DNA of 51,451 nt. It comes from Lentisphaerota bacterium (GTDB taxonomy: Bacteria; Verrucomicrobiota; Kiritimatiellia; RFP12; UBA3636). The notes under the pieces are model-generated. The model had not been told where the DNA came from. It saw only the letters and a list, made by a program, of their open reading frames with translations, and searched no databases. The stretch covers positions 1-51,451 of the forward strand of contig JALHHX010000001.1 in assembly GCA_022837245.1 (NCBI GenBank). The letters are read 5' to 3'. The position numbers and the translations under genes are program-made. Positions within the stretch are counted from its first letter, which is position 1. Every line of letters starts with the position of its first letter. Of the stretch, positions 24,347 through 32,829 are shown one piece after another.

Positions 24347-25179
24347 GGCAGCCGGCTCAACTCCCCGCTCCTGCGCGCCGCGGCCGCGAGAGTGCGTTTC
24401 ATGGTGGTGCGCAAAGCCGACTTCTCCAGCACCTCAAGTCCGGCAGCGGTCGTTCCTTTGACCGACGTGACGGCTTTGATGAATTCGGCGACTCCGACAC
24501 CTCGCTCGGAAAGAACCGCTGCCGTGCCGAGCATTGTCTGCAAGCCCAGCTCGGTGGCCACCTCCTCATCGAGCCCCAGCGCGACGCCGCCGTCTATCAT
24601 AGCCTGGAGCGCATACGATATGAAAGCCGGACCGGAACCGCTGAGAGCCGTTATGGCGTCCATCTGCGACTCCGGGACCTCGACGGCCTTGCCAGTGCAG
24701 CGCAGCAGCTTCGCGGCAAGTTTCACATCGGCCGCTTTTGCGAGTGCGCCTTTGCAGAAGCCCGACATGCCGAGCCCGACCGATACCGCGAGGTTGGGCA
24801 TGACGCGCACGACCCGCGCGCAGGGCATGCGTTCCTCCAGCCATTGGAGTTTTTTTCCGGCGGCGATCGAGATGTAGAGCGGTCCTTTCAGGTTCACCGG
24901 CGGAATGCTTTCGAGCATGGCCCCCATGTCCTGCGGCTTAACCGCGAGGAACACCACATCGCACTTGGCGGTCGTTTCCGCAATGTCTGAAGCCTTCACG
25001 CGGAGCGACCCCGCAAGCTCCTTGCGACGCGCCTCCGAAGCGTCGCACACAAAAACGTTGCCCGGCCTTGCCATCTTTGCTTTGAGAAGCGATGCCATTA
25101 TCGCCCCTCCCATCTTGCCTGCCCCGATGAACCCAACATTTAGGGTTCCGCAAGAGCGCCTTTCAATCGATTTTTCCAT
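24343..25179 (-). CDS. proC: pyrroline-5-carboxylate reductase
   Basis: 278 residues. It catalyses the last step of proline synthesis, NAD(P)H-dependent reduction of pyrroline-5-carboxylate. The Rossmann motif is GFIGAGKMGGAI near the N-terminus. VFLAVKPQDM and RVMPNLAVSVGLG are family blocks, and the C-terminal signature is ITALSGSGPAFISYALQAMIDGG (in part). The start at 25179 (MEKSIERRSCGTLNVGFIG) shares its first bases with the stop of the upstream gene (TAATG). Longer in-frame starts would run through the upstream gene and are rejected. Its stop lies inside the start of the Hedgehog-like gene, so expression of the two is translationally linked. Confidence 0.95.
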   Translation of the reverse strand: MEKSIERRSCGTLNVGFIGAGKMGGAIMASLLKAKMARPGNVFVCDASEARRKELAGSLRVKASDIAETTAKCDVVFLAVKPQDMGAMLESIPPVNLKGPLYISIAAGKKLQWLEERMPCARVVRVMPNLAVSVGLGMSGFCKGALAKAADVKLAAKLLRCTGKAVEVPESQMDAITALSGSGPAFISYALQAMIDGGVALGLDEEVATELGLQTMLGTAAVLSERGVGVAEFIKAVTSVKGTTAAGLEVLEKSALRTTMKRTLAAAARRSGELSRLP

Positions 25180-25640
25180 TAATACCCCTGTTTCGAGATT
25201 ACATTGCGGAGCTCCGCTTGAAATGCCCTCAAGTCTTCCTCTGTGGGACGGTAGCCTTTTTGCTCTGGATCCAACGCCAAGCGTCCATCTGCGGTGATTG
25301 CCCATTCGCCTTTGACGCCGTCCGAGAACACGACTTCGCCGGTCATTGCAAAACCCGGACGTGCCAGCGGGTTGATCGTGACGGAGACGCCACCTTCCGC
25401 GCTGTCCAGCTCGTCCTCAAACTCATCGACCGCCTTTTCGCGTTCGGCATTTTCCTTCTTCTCCCTCGGCTCTTCTTTGTCTTTGATTTTTGTCCCGAGG
25501 TCGAGCAACAAAAGCCTCGTCTCGATAAAGCTCAGCTTGATCCCGAACTCCTCGAATATATTGTTCTGTATTTCGGAGAGCCCAGCGCCCTCCGCGGCCC
25601 AGCCATTGACCTTGTCCTTCTGTTCCTGTGTTAGTTCCAT
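25179..25640 (-). CDS. small helical protein, function unknown
   Basis: 153 residues. The N-terminus (MELTQEQKDKVNGWAAEGAG, then LSEIQNNIFEEFGIKLSFIETRLLLLDLG) looks like a helical DNA- or protein-binding module that I recall as common in Verrucomicrobia without an assigned function. A charged coil follows (KIKDKEEPREKKENAEREK), then a beta-rich C-terminal part (VSVTINPLARPGFAMTGEV). No signal peptide. It is the first gene of the minus-strand operon with proC, divergent from ribulokinase across about 160 bases. GGAG sits upstream of the ATG. No enzymatic motif is visible. Confidence 0.7.
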   Translation of the reverse strand: MELTQEQKDKVNGWAAEGAGLSEIQNNIFEEFGIKLSFIETRLLLLDLGTKIKDKEEPREKKENAEREKAVDEFEDELDSAEGGVSVTINPLARPGFAMTGEVVFSDGVKGEWAITADGRLALDPEQKGYRPTEEDLRAFQAELRNVISKQGY

Positions 25641-25803
25641 GGCGTATCTACTCCAAAATTGATGGGGGGGATTGTACCACAAAACACGCGGGATTCCTAC
25701 CCTGGATTTTTTAACGCCGAGTTTTTACTAGACTAAACAGTGGGGAAAATAGTAATCTGCACATTGCTTTTTGTCTTTTGGGCAAGGAACATTTCGCGGA
25801 TCT

Positions 25804-27495
25804 ATGAGAGCCACATCTTCCAAGTATTCAATCGGGGTTGATTACGGCACCAACAGCGTGAGGGCCGTGGTCTTCGCACTGGAGGACGGTGCCGAGATCG
25901 CTTCAGGTGTTTTCGCGTATCCAACCGGTGTTGACGGGGTGGTCGTCTCCGCCAGCGACCCGCAGCTCGCAAGACAGAACCCGGCCGACTACATCGAGGG
26001 CTTTTTCACATCCGTTTCCGGGGCGCTAAAGAAGGCCTCGAAGGCGGACCGGAAGTTCAAGCCGGAGAACGTAGCAGGAATCGGGGTGGACACGACCGGC
26101 TCGACGCCTGTCCCCGTCGGCAAGGACGGAATGCCCCTTTCGTTCGACCGCAAGTTCAAGGACAACCCGAACGCATACGCCTGGCTGTGGAAAGACCATA
26201 CTGCGTACGCAGAGGCGGAGGCGATCACCGATGCCGCCCGCGAGATGAATATGCCGTATCTCGACAAATGCGGCGGCAAATACTCCTCAGAGTGGTTCTG
26301 GTCCAAAATATGGCACTGCCTTAAGGTGGATAAACGCGTTTTCGACGCGGCGTATTCGTGGGTCGAGCTAAGCGACTTGGTTCCGGCTTTCATAACGGGC
26401 AACATAGACCCGCTTACGATGCGTCGCAACATCTGCGCGGCTGGGCACAAGGCGATGTTCGCGGCCGAATGGGGCGGATTGCCGTCGAAGGAATTTTTGG
26501 GTAAGCTATCGCCGCGTCTGGCGGAGTTGCGCGACAGGCTTTATGAGCAGGCCGTGCCGTCGGACTGGCCGGCGGGGCGTCTGAGCCCGTCGGTGGCGGA
26601 GAAGGTCGGGCTGCCTTCCGGGTTGCCGGTGGCGGTCGGCGCGCTGGACTGCCACCACGGCGCCGTCGGCAGCGGTATCAAGCCGGGGACGCTTGTGAAG
26701 ATAATAGGCACAAGCACGTGCGATGCGATGGTGGCGCCGGCAGGCGCGGACGTCCCGGTCATCCCGGGCGTCTGCGGCATAGTGCCGGGTTCGATCATCC
26801 CAGGCATGACCGGCATCGAAGCCGGTCAGTCGGCTGTTGGCGACATATTCAAATGGTATGTGGACAAACATGCGCCGGCGGAATTCTCGAAAGGCAATGC
26901 CTATGCGAATCTCGAGAAAGCGGCCGCGGAGCTTAAGCCTGGCGAGTCGGGGCTGTTGGCGCTCGACTGGAACAACGGCAACCGCTGCGTGCTCGTCGAC
27001 CCGCTGCTGACCGGCGCGCTTGTTGGCACAACGCTCCATACCACCGCACCCGGGATTTACCGGGCGCTTGTGGAGGCGACCGCGTTCGGTTCTCTGGTCA
27101 TTATTCAGCGCGTCGAAGAATACGGCACAAAGATCAAGGATGTCGTCACCTGCGGCGGCCTTGCAGAAAAGAGCCCGCTTATGATGCAGATCTACGCCGA
27201 CGTGTTGGGCCGCCCCATACGAATCAGCAGGAGTGCCCAGTCGTGCGCGCTCGGCGCGGCGATATTCGGGGCGATTGTGGCGGGCGAGTTCTCCGGCGGA
27301 ATTGCCGCCGCGCAGAAGGCGATGACGGGCACCAGGGACATCGTCTATAAACCCATCCGCGGGAATGTGAAGACTTACGGGAAGCTCTACGGGCTGTACC
27401 GCAGGTTGCACGATGCTTTCGGCGTGGCGGATTCGAGCGGGAACCTCGCGGACGTGATGAAAGAGCTGATTGAAATAAGGAAAAGCGTCCGCTGA
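25804..27495 (+). CDS. araB: L-ribulokinase
   Basis: 563 residues, the usual length for AraB (FGGY carbohydrate kinases). It phosphorylates L-ribulose to L-ribulose 5-phosphate with ATP in arabinose use. Evidence: GVDYGTNSVRAVV (phosphate 1 motif), GIGVDTTGSTPVPV, the YSSEWFWSKIWHCL block typical of ribulokinase, the catalytic Asp D282 in VGALDCHHGAVGSG, IGTSTCDAM, and TCGGLAEKSPLMMQI near the C-terminus. The ATG at 25804 is chosen; a TTG at 25771 would add 11 residues. No araA or araD is in the window, and glutamine synthetase follows after 17 bases, an unusual pairing. Confidence 0.93.
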   Translation: MRATSSKYSIGVDYGTNSVRAVVFALEDGAEIASGVFAYPTGVDGVVVSASDPQLARQNPADYIEGFFTSVSGALKKASKADRKFKPENVAGIGVDTTGSTPVPVGKDGMPLSFDRKFKDNPNAYAWLWKDHTAYAEAEAITDAAREMNMPYLDKCGGKYSSEWFWSKIWHCLKVDKRVFDAAYSWVELSDLVPAFITGNIDPLTMRRNICAAGHKAMFAAEWGGLPSKEFLGKLSPRLAELRDRLYEQAVPSDWPAGRLSPSVAEKVGLPSGLPVAVGALDCHHGAVGSGIKPGTLVKIIGTSTCDAMVAPAGADVPVIPGVCGIVPGSIIPGMTGIEAGQSAVGDIFKWYVDKHAPAEFSKGNAYANLEKAAAELKPGESGLLALDWNNGNRCVLVDPLLTGALVGTTLHTTAPGIYRALVEATAFGSLVIIQRVEEYGTKIKDVVTCGGLAEKSPLMMQIYADVLGRPIRISRSAQSCALGAAIFGAIVAGEFSGGIAAAQKAMTGTRDIVYKPIRGNVKTYGKLYGLYRRLHDAFGVADSSGNLADVMKELIEIRKSVR

Positions 27496-27512
27496 AATTT
27501 CGGGACATACAA

Positions 27513-29654
27513 ATGAGCAACAAAAACAGAATCAGAGCAATCAACAGGATAGTGGAGCGTCCGGCGGACTCGGTTTTCGAGGCTAAGCCCGCCACCATCG
27601 ACTACTACGGCATCGACGTTTTCAACGAAGACTCGATGCGGAAATACCTCGCAAAAGACACCGCCGAAAAGCTGCTGGCCACGATTAACAAAGGCGTCAC
27701 TCTTGATGCCTCAATCGCAGGCGACGTGGCCCATGCCATGAAGGAGTGGGCAGTCGATCGCGGCGCGACACATTACACGCACTGGTTCCAGCCGCTGACT
27801 TACGGCACGGCCGAGAAGCACGATTCGTTCGTCTCTCCCGTCAGCCATGGACGCGCCATAATGGCGTTTTCCGGCAAGAATCTCGTCGTCGGCGAACCAG
27901 ATGCTTCCAGCTTCCCATCCGGCGGCATCCGCTCCACATTCGAGGCGCGCGGCTATACTGCGTGGGATCCGACAAGCCCGGCTTTCATAAAACGCCACGC
28001 CAACGGCGCGACGCTCTGCATACCCACGGCGTTCTGCAGCTACAGGGGCGAAGTGCTCGACAAGAAGACGCCGCTGCTACGCTCGATGCAGGCGCTCAAG
28101 GAGTCGATCGTGCGCCTCATGAGGTGCTTCGGGGTGCCGGAGGAAACGCCCGGCATAACGCTCGGGGCGGAGCAGGAGTACTTTCTTATCGACGAGGCGT
28201 TCTACTTGCAACGCCCGGATCTGGTGCAAACGGGACGTACGCTCTTCGGGGCGCCCCCGCCTAAGCATCAGCAGCTCGAGGACCACTACTTCGGATCGAT
28301 CAAGCCGCGCATCCTGAAGTTCATGACCGAAGTGGAAGTGGATTTGTGGAAGCTCGGCATACCGGCCAAAACGCGGCACAACGAAGTGGCCCCCGCCCAG
28401 TTTGAAATAGCCCCGATGTTCGAGGACCTGAACATGGCGGTAGATCACAACATGCTGGTCATGGAAACGCTTCGTCAAGTGGCGGAGCGCAATGGCCTCG
28501 TATGCCTTATGCATGAAAAGCCTTTTGCAGGCGTTAACGGCTCGGGCAAGCATAACAACTGGTCGATCTCATACGGAAAGCGGAACTTGCTGGATCCAGG
28601 CACCGACCCAGAGCAGAACATGATCTTCTTAACGGTGCTTTCCGCCATTATACGCGGCGTGGATCTGCATGCGGATCTTCTGCGCTCCACGTCGTGCAGC
28701 ATCGGCAACGACCTCAGGCTCGGCTCCAGCGAGGCGCCGCCTTCCGTGATTTCGATATTTTTAGGCGACCAGCTCGAGGGGATCATCGACCAGATCGTTA
28801 AAGAAGGCGCGTCAAACGGCAGCAAGAAACCGGGGACGCTCCGTGTCGGAGTGAACACTCTGCCACCGCTGCCGCTCGATGCGACTGACCGCAACCGCAC
28901 AAGCCCGTTTGCTTTCACAGGCAACAAGTTCGAATTCCGCGCGCCGGGATCAAGCATGTCGTGCGCCGCACCCAACACATTCCTGAACACGATCGTTGCG
29001 GATTCGCTCGACTTCATTTCAGAGAAGCTCGAGAAGGCTCCGGAAAAGGATTTCCAAAAGACGGTGCAATCAACACTCCGCGACATAGTCGTTAAACACC
29101 GCCGCATAATCTTCAACGGCAACGGCTACAGCGATGAATGGGTCGCGGAGGCCGAAAAGCGCGGCCTGCCCAATCTCAAGACCACCCCCGAAGCCCTGAA
29201 GCCGCTACTTGACGCCGACAACCAAAAGCTCGTGGCCAAGTACGGCGTGTTTTCAAAGGTTGAGATGGATTCGCGCTACGAGGTCTTCCTCTACGACTAC
29301 CACCGCCGGCTGCGCATCGAAGGCGAAATCGCCCTCGAAATCGCCACCAGCATGGTGCGCCCCGTCGCGCAGAACGATTTCGCACGGCTATCGGCGGCAC
29401 TGGCTGAAGCGACGTCAACGGGGATCAAGGAGGGTTTGTCAGGACTCCGCGTCGCAACGAAATCCGCCGGAGCGCGGCTCGACAGGTTGACCGAGGTGTG
29501 CGACAAGTTGAAGGCGGCGGTAGCTGCGGAGAAGTACGAGGACATCATAAAGGACATGGAAGCCCTTCGCGCCGTCGTGGACGAACTCGAACACGAAGTC
29601 GACGACCAGGAATGGCCGCTGCCGAAATACCGCGAGATGCTCTTTATCTACTGA
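27513..29654 (+). CDS. glnN: glutamine synthetase, type III
   Basis: 713 residues, the length of GSIII (about 700) rather than GSI (about 470). It makes glutamine from glutamate, ammonia and ATP. GSIII blocks are visible: the N-terminal WAVDRGATHYTHWFQPLT, ITLGAEQEYFLID, NEVAPAQFEIAP (about 290-301), AVDHNMLVMETLRQVA, KPFAGVNGSGKHNNWS and the C-terminal helical GSIII domain (WPLPKYREMLF). The Tyr adenylylation region of GSI is absent, as expected. It follows ribulokinase by 17 bases and its end overlaps the convergent oxidoreductase gene by 11 bases. Type III enzymes are typical of Bacteroidetes, cyanobacteria and PVC bacteria. Confidence 0.95.
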   Translation: MSNKNRIRAINRIVERPADSVFEAKPATIDYYGIDVFNEDSMRKYLAKDTAEKLLATINKGVTLDASIAGDVAHAMKEWAVDRGATHYTHWFQPLTYGTAEKHDSFVSPVSHGRAIMAFSGKNLVVGEPDASSFPSGGIRSTFEARGYTAWDPTSPAFIKRHANGATLCIPTAFCSYRGEVLDKKTPLLRSMQALKESIVRLMRCFGVPEETPGITLGAEQEYFLIDEAFYLQRPDLVQTGRTLFGAPPPKHQQLEDHYFGSIKPRILKFMTEVEVDLWKLGIPAKTRHNEVAPAQFEIAPMFEDLNMAVDHNMLVMETLRQVAERNGLVCLMHEKPFAGVNGSGKHNNWSISYGKRNLLDPGTDPEQNMIFLTVLSAIIRGVDLHADLLRSTSCSIGNDLRLGSSEAPPSVISIFLGDQLEGIIDQIVKEGASNGSKKPGTLRVGVNTLPPLPLDATDRNRTSPFAFTGNKFEFRAPGSSMSCAAPNTFLNTIVADSLDFISEKLEKAPEKDFQKTVQSTLRDIVVKHRRIIFNGNGYSDEWVAEAEKRGLPNLKTTPEALKPLLDADNQKLVAKYGVFSKVEMDSRYEVFLYDYHRRLRIEGEIALEIATSMVRPVAQNDFARLSAALAEATSTGIKEGLSGLRVATKSAGARLDRLTEVCDKLKAAVAAEKYEDIIKDMEALRAVVDELEHEVDDQEWPLPKYREMLFIY

Positions 29655-30657
29655 CGCCTTCCGGAAAGACCAGACGCTTCTGCGTATCGGCGGATTCGCG
29701 CGCCAGCAGAGCCGCCTGGGTGATGCGCAGAAGGTCAATTCCGGTCATGATGTTCGAAGGTTTTTCGTCTATGCACTGAAGAAAATCCTCGAACATGCCT
29801 TTTGGCGGCGCCTCGGAAAACGTTTCGCTTTTGGTTCCGGTAAGCATGTGGCAGCGTCCTGATTCGACTTCCAGCGTACCGTCAGTGCCAACAACGCGTA
29901 GTCTGTCGTCGCCATGATTCAACTCAGGGTTCTCTGGCCTGAAGTAGTCGATGGAGACAGTGGCGCTTATGCCAGTTTCGAACTGGAACAAGCATGCTGC
30001 GCTCATCTCCATGTCGCCGAGCCCCTTGTTGAAAGCGTTGGAATGCGACGCGCAGACCGACCGGAACGGAACGCGCCCCGCGAAATGGTACAACCATGAT
30101 ATTGCGTGGATGCCGACCCACGGTATGAGTCCAGATGAGGTGTGACGCTGAGTAAAATAAGCCGCGCGTTTCCCGCGCTTGTAGGACTTTCGTGCATCCA
30201 GCAGCCTTATTGTGCCAATATCCGGTGCTAAGCGCGTCGCTCCCCACATGCCAGGCTCGTAATGCGGCCCGCACATCTGAGCCACCTTGACCTCCGGGTT
30301 GCCTTTGAGCGCCCGCTCAAGCACGGCGAGTCCTTCAAGGGTCGTCGCGGCCGGCTTTTCGCAAAAAACGTGGATTTTTCGGGCGACTGCCTCCGCGGTC
30401 ATCGCAGAATGCTCTTCGAACTGACCGCAGACGACGACCGCGTCTGGAGCTATGGCGTCGAGCATCTCCCGGTAGTCACCTTGGAAAATGTGCGGGGCGT
30501 GTCCGATAGCCCGCGCACAGGTTTCCGCGACGCGCTCAGCGGGAATCCCGGGCTCCGATCCGCAGACTCCGGCTATCTCGCATTCGCGGGAGGCTTTAAC
30601 GCCCTCCAGCGCAATTCCCAGATGCCCCCTGTCGCCAACGATGCAGATTCTTTTCAT
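29644..30657 (-). CDS. Gfo/Idh/MocA-family oxidoreductase
   Basis: 337 residues. The N-terminus is a Rossmann fold (RICIVGDRGHLG); the glycine pattern is atypical, with GDRGHLG in place of GxGxxG. AVVVCGQFEEHSAMTAEAVA and HVFCEKPAATTLEGL carry the family EKP motif. The C-terminal domain (SSGLIPWVGIHAISWLYHFAG) holds the usual substrate-side His. Family members oxidise or reduce sugars and cyclitols with NAD(P); the substrate cannot be told. It is convergent with glutamine synthetase with overlapping 3' ends. No obvious operon partner. Confidence 0.85.
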   Translation of the reverse strand: MKRICIVGDRGHLGIALEGVKASRECEIAGVCGSEPGIPAERVAETCARAIGHAPHIFQGDYREMLDAIAPDAVVVCGQFEEHSAMTAEAVARKIHVFCEKPAATTLEGLAVLERALKGNPEVKVAQMCGPHYEPGMWGATRLAPDIGTIRLLDARKSYKRGKRAAYFTQRHTSSGLIPWVGIHAISWLYHFAGRVPFRSVCASHSNAFNKGLGDMEMSAACLFQFETGISATVSIDYFRPENPELNHGDDRLRVVGTDGTLEVESGRCHMLTGTKSETFSEAPPKGMFEDFLQCIDEKPSNIMTGIDLLRITQAALLARESADTQKRLVFPEGVSR

Positions 30658-30684
30658 GGGCGTATCTTAGCACACGCCCGTTCC

Positions 30685-30765
30685 GCCCTCCAGTGCAAAG
30701 CGCATCACAGGAGCGCCTTATTCCTGTGCTCTCGACTGGCTGGCGCAACACAGGCACTGGAGGGC
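30685..30765. repeat. nested inverted repeat element
   Basis: GCCCTCCAGTGC (30685-30696) and GCACTGGAGGGC (30754-30765) are perfect inverted arms. Inside them CACAGGA (30706-30712) and TCCTGTG (30722-30728) form a second hairpin. The right arm with its flank resembles 31691-31716 (CACAG..GCTGGAGGGCGACGC), so it belongs to a dispersed family. It lies just upstream of the damaged hydrolase gene. Confidence 0.6.
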
Positions 30766-30855
30766 AACGCAGCTCCGGGAGCGGAGGCAACCTCGATGTT
30801 TTACCCGCCTAAAGCTTCTTAATCGTGGGACACGCCGGGAGTTGTTCGCATTGAA

Positions 30856-31494
30856 ATGCAGGGTGGTGGCGTAACTGCGGCGGTGTGGCTTGAGAACCCC
30901 GATTCGGAAAAGATTCCAGCGCTCTTTCATGTAAACGCCGAGGACATAGGCCAGTCAATGAGCACCTGTCAAGCTTTTTACACAGAGGGACTTTCCGTGC
31001 TTGCCGTGGAATATCCCGGATACGGGCTCAGCGAAGGAAGTCCGAGCGAGAAAGCCGTGTACACAGCGGCGGACGCGGCGTTTACGTTCCTGACGAAGGA
31101 CAAGAACGTGGCACAGTCTAACATCGTGATAATGGGAAAATCTGTAGGTGGCGGCCCTGCATGCTATCTGGCGGAAAAGCAACCAGCAGTTGGCGGTCTT
31201 ATATTGCAAAGCGGCTTTACAAGCGCGTTTAGGACCGTGACGCGCGTCCGCATTCTTCCCACGGATCCATTCCCGAACATTTCGTGCATCGGAAACATCA
31301 AATGCAAGAAGCTGTTTTTACACGGTACAAAGGACACGGTCGTTCCGTACAGCCACGCAATCAAGTTACACGAAAATGCAGGAGAACCGAAGGTGCTTGT
31401 TCCCGTGACCGGAGCTGGACACAATGATCTACCACAGAGAATGGGCTTCGAACAATACGTCGAAACGATCAGCAGCTTCGTGCTTGACAAATAG
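30856..31494 (+). CDS. alpha/beta hydrolase, N-terminus interrupted by a stop
   Basis: 212 residues from the ATG at 30856. Triad: nucleophile Ser in MGKSVGGG, Asp in HGTKDTVVPY and His in GAGHNDL; YPGYGLSEG supplies the cap-side loop. It resembles the ABHD13/17 and YfhR group. Family members carry FYPP-like sequence plus about 20 residues before the core; here the same frame upstream reads MFYPPKAS, then TAA (30820-30822), then SWDTPGVVRIEMQGGGVTAAVW. The original start was therefore upstream, and an in-frame ochre codon now separates it from the core. Translation from 30856 would give a protein lacking the signal and first strand. Either a pseudogene or a shortened cytoplasmic hydrolase. Confidence 0.65.
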   Translation: MQGGGVTAAVWLENPDSEKIPALFHVNAEDIGQSMSTCQAFYTEGLSVLAVEYPGYGLSEGSPSEKAVYTAADAAFTFLTKDKNVAQSNIVIMGKSVGGGPACYLAEKQPAVGGLILQSGFTSAFRTVTRVRILPTDPFPNISCIGNIKCKKLFLHGTKDTVVPYSHAIKLHENAGEPKVLVPVTGAGHNDLPQRMGFEQYVETISSFVLDK

Positions 31495-31496
31495 AC

Positions 31497-31524
31497 GCCC
31501 CATCCGCCACATCGGCGATGGGGC
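31497..31524 (+). terminator. hairpin after the hydrolase gene
   Basis: GCCCCATC (31497-31504) pairs with GATGGGGC (31517-31524), with inner GCC/GGC pairs, starting two bases after the TAG stop. No T run follows, so termination is uncertain. Confidence 0.4.
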
Positions 31525-31764
31525 TTCGCTGGCGCGTTCGCAGCGATCGGCGACCCATACGACGGGCGGCACATGGGAAACCCGGAAACACCACAAAAAA
31601 ACACATCATTGCAAGTGTGGTTTTTGGTTCCGGCGGTTCTATAAACAGTGTCACGGCCGCGGCGGCGCCTGCCGCGCGTCAATGCGAAGCGCCGCACAGA
31701 CGCTGGAGGGCGACGCGCCGCGGAGCCGCATCATGGCAACGTCCCCATCCTGCCACACGCGATT

Positions 31765-31800
31765 ATTGTAATCCCGTGGTTTCGAACACGGGATTACAAT
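31765..31800. terminator. perfect 14-bp hairpin between convergent genes
   Basis: ATTGTAATCCCGTG (31765-31778), an 8-base loop, and CACGGGATTACAAT (31787-31800) form a fully paired stem. It lies 46 bases past the end of the minus-strand beta-barrel gene and could act on transcripts from both sides. No T tract follows; a mobile hairpin repeat is the alternative. Confidence 0.45.
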
Positions 31801-31845
31801 CCGCCCCTGCCGATGCCAGGCTCCTCAAAGCAGGGGATGGCTGGA

Positions 31846-32775
31846 CTAGAATTCGTAGATGTAGCCGACGCGGAATTCGAACGCACGGTCGTTCTGGATG
31901 AAGAGCGCGTCGTCGTTGTCCGGGAAGACGATGGTGCCGCTGTCGGTCTCGTCGAAGGAGTACATCCAGGACATGTAGTATGAGGCATCAACGAAGACGC
32001 CCTTGTAGTTCACCCCGGCGCCGATGCGGAAGTGCGCGCCGTAGGCCAGCGACGATTCCTCGATGTAGCCCTCGGAAATCCTGCCGTTCTTCCAGTTGGT
32101 GTCGTTTCCGCGGCGGGCAATGCCCTCGGCTTCACCGAAGCGCAGCCCGACTTCGCCGAAGAAGTCGACGTATTCCGTGAGCGGGTTCCATTCACCGAAG
32201 TATCCTGCTTGACCCATATTCCAGGTTATGTCGCGGTCGTTCGCGATGCGGGTGACGCTGCCTTCGCGCGTGTCCATGTCCTTTTCGGAGTCGGAGCGGT
32301 AGTAGGCGACGGTCCAGCCCCAGCGGCCATTGTCCCAGGCTTCGGCTGTCTGGCGCCAGCCGGTCTGCAGCTCGGTGCCTTCGGAATAGACGAGGTGGTG
32401 CGATTCAGGCGAGGTCCAGTTGTAGTCGTAGTCGTCGAACAGGAGCTGAAAGAAGAATTCGCCCCTGTCGTCCTTGGAGACTGCCAGCCTGAAGCCGTCG
32501 GCCGAGCCGCGGTAGTTGCCGGCATTCCAGTCTTCGATGCTGCTGTCGTCATAGTCGTAGCGGTTTTCGAGGGCGGTATGGCATTCGTCGTACTCGCGCC
32601 TGACGTATTTTGCACTGATTTTATACGTGGAGGTGTCCTCGGACAACAGCATCAGGTCGGGATCGACGAGATCGGGGTCTGACGGCATCGCGGGGGTTTG
32701 TTGTGCTTGGGCGGCAAGTGCGGTGCAAGCTGCAATGGCGAGGCCGGACAGCATTTTCTTGGTATTGGTCATCAT
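31846..32775 (-). CDS. outer-membrane beta-barrel protein
   Basis: 309 residues from the first of two adjacent ATG codons (MMTNTKK), with AGGA upstream. A signal peptide ends at about AAQAQ. The mature protein alternates aromatic and polar residues in beta strands (FRLAVSKDDRGEFFFQLLFDDYDY, in part; GWTVAYYRSD; FRIGAGVNYKGVFVDASYYMSW, in part) and ends in FRVGYIYEF, a Phe-terminated beta-signal read by the BAM machinery. No family can be named. It is the last gene of the TonB locus, 54 bases after the TPR gene, so it may be a channel served by that system. Confidence 0.75.
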   Translation of the reverse strand: MMTNTKKMLSGLAIAACTALAAQAQQTPAMPSDPDLVDPDLMLLSEDTSTYKISAKYVRREYDECHTALENRYDYDDSSIEDWNAGNYRGSADGFRLAVSKDDRGEFFFQLLFDDYDYNWTSPESHHLVYSEGTELQTGWRQTAEAWDNGRWGWTVAYYRSDSEKDMDTREGSVTRIANDRDITWNMGQAGYFGEWNPLTEYVDFFGEVGLRFGEAEGIARRGNDTNWKNGRISEGYIEESSLAYGAHFRIGAGVNYKGVFVDASYYMSWMYSFDETDSGTIVFPDNDDALFIQNDRAFEFRVGYIYEF

Positions 32776-32829
32776 TTTGTATTCCTGTTTGTCTTTTTTT
32801 GTGTAAAGTTCCGGTTGACAGCCCGGCAA

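Larger units (their letters stand above)
31495..31845. other. intergenic region with repeats and hairpins
   Basis: 350 bases between the convergent hydrolase and beta-barrel genes, without a credible gene. It holds two hairpins (31497-31524, 31765-31800) and, near 31660-31740, a sequence related to the dispersed element at 30685-30770. Confidence 0.6.
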
